Translations under genes and position numbers: made by a program
The notes under the pieces: generated by a model
Told to the model about the DNA's origin: nothing
The model's input: only the letters and a program-made list of their open reading frames with translations
The model's database searches: none
Shown here: positions 34,421 through 34,796 of the stretch, in pieces
Layout: every line of letters starts with the position of its first letter
Position numbering within the stretch: the first letter of the stretch is position 1
Origin: an uncultured Eubacterium sp.
GTDB taxonomy: Bacteria > Bacillota_A > Clostridia > Lachnospirales > Lachnospiraceae
NCBI GenBank assembly: GCA_948468465.1
Contig: CAOKJJ010000034.1
Location: 1-34,796 of the forward strand
DNA length: 34,796 bases
Direction: 5' to 3'

Positions 34421-34796
34421 TACATGGCTATGGCAGGGTGGAAGACGAACGATATGCTCTCCGGCATCGAGGGCATCATGAACCTTGCCGCCGCTTCTGG
34501 GGAGGACCTTGCCACGACTTCCGATATTGTGACGGACGCGCTGACCGCCCTTGGGCTGTCGGCAGAGGATTCCGGGCATTTCGCGGATATCCTTGCGGCG
34601 GCAAGCTCGAATGCGAACACGAACGTCAGCATGATGGGCGAGACGTTCAAATACTGCGCCCCTGTTGCCGGGGCATTGGGATTTACGGCGGAAGATACCG
34701 CAGAGGCTATCGGCCTGATGGCGAATGCGGGCATCAAGTCTTCCCAGGCAGGCACGGCCATGCGCTCCATGATGACGAACCTCACCGGGGAAGTGA
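34421..34796 (+). pseudogene. Phage tail tape measure protein, interior fragment interrupted by the element
   Basis: From about 34421 the frame reads YMAMAGWKTNDMLSGIEGIM and continues LAAASGEDLATTSDIVTDAL and MMGETFKYCAPVAGALGFTA to the window end. This is the conserved core of TP901-type tape measure proteins, which set tail length and are made from a much longer gene. No start codon with a ribosome binding site precedes it, and the N-terminal several hundred residues normally found upstream are replaced by the recombinase module. The fragment therefore represents the 3' half of a gene split by insertion. The rest lies outside the window. Confidence 0.85.

Noticed and set aside
34363..34785. 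Minus-strand frame at the right end
   Set aside because: It is the shadow of the tape measure coding sequence, whose plus-strand protein is clearly recognisable.

Overview
The window looks like a chromosomal accessory island from an anaerobic gut Firmicute, most likely a Lachnospiraceae-type Clostridium relative. The evidence is strong AGGAGG-type ribosome binding sites, moderately low GC, DUF6870 plus large serine recombinases, a GPH sugar symporter and AraC-family control. No species can be assigned from the sequence alone.

Layout. Positions 1-842 (minus strand) hold a truncated relaxase and MobC, the edge of a mobilization module. Positions 843-2161 are AT-rich and carry stem-loops (candidate oriT) and a decayed transposase-like remnant. 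Positions 2162-3315 carry a small unknown protein and a divergent cupin/AraC regulator. A complete IS4-family element (3506-5094, perfect 16-bp ends, 5-bp ACATA target duplication) has landed in the promoter-proximal leader of the next gene. Positions 5185-26905 form a catabolic locus: a 1152-residue fusion (OYE-type ene-reductase, FAD/NAD domain, SDR domain, zinc ribbon); a GH43-like, GH78, GH3 operon; an AraC-family regulator; a second GH78 alpha-L-rhamnosidase; then an operon with a GPH transporter, rhamnulokinase, AraA-fold isomerase, rhamnulose-1-phosphate aldolase, HPr-like protein and lactaldehyde reductase, closed by a clear intrinsic terminator. Positions 27158-28090 hold two tandem XRE paralogues. 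Positions 28647-34347 hold a structured leader, a DUF6870 protein and three tightly packed large serine recombinases. Positions 34421-34796 are the interior of a phage tail tape measure gene, so the recombinase end of a mobile element abuts phage DNA.

How it may work (inference). None of the glycosidases shows a signal peptide, so small rhamnose-containing glycosides are probably imported by the GPH symporter and cut in the cytoplasm. Rhamnose would go through isomerase, kinase and aldolase to DHAP and lactaldehyde, and FucO would reduce lactaldehyde to 1,2-propanediol. Glucose would be released by GH3. The ene-reductase/SDR fusion could reduce the released plant aglycone (flavonoid-like or another enone or alcohol). 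Four promoters carry the same AraC-type operator, TARCAC-N6-YAATA followed about 20 bp later by a second half-site. This ties the oxidoreductase to the glycosidase and rhamnose genes as one regulon. The IS element now separates that operator from the oxidoreductase gene, so this part of the pathway may be altered in this strain.
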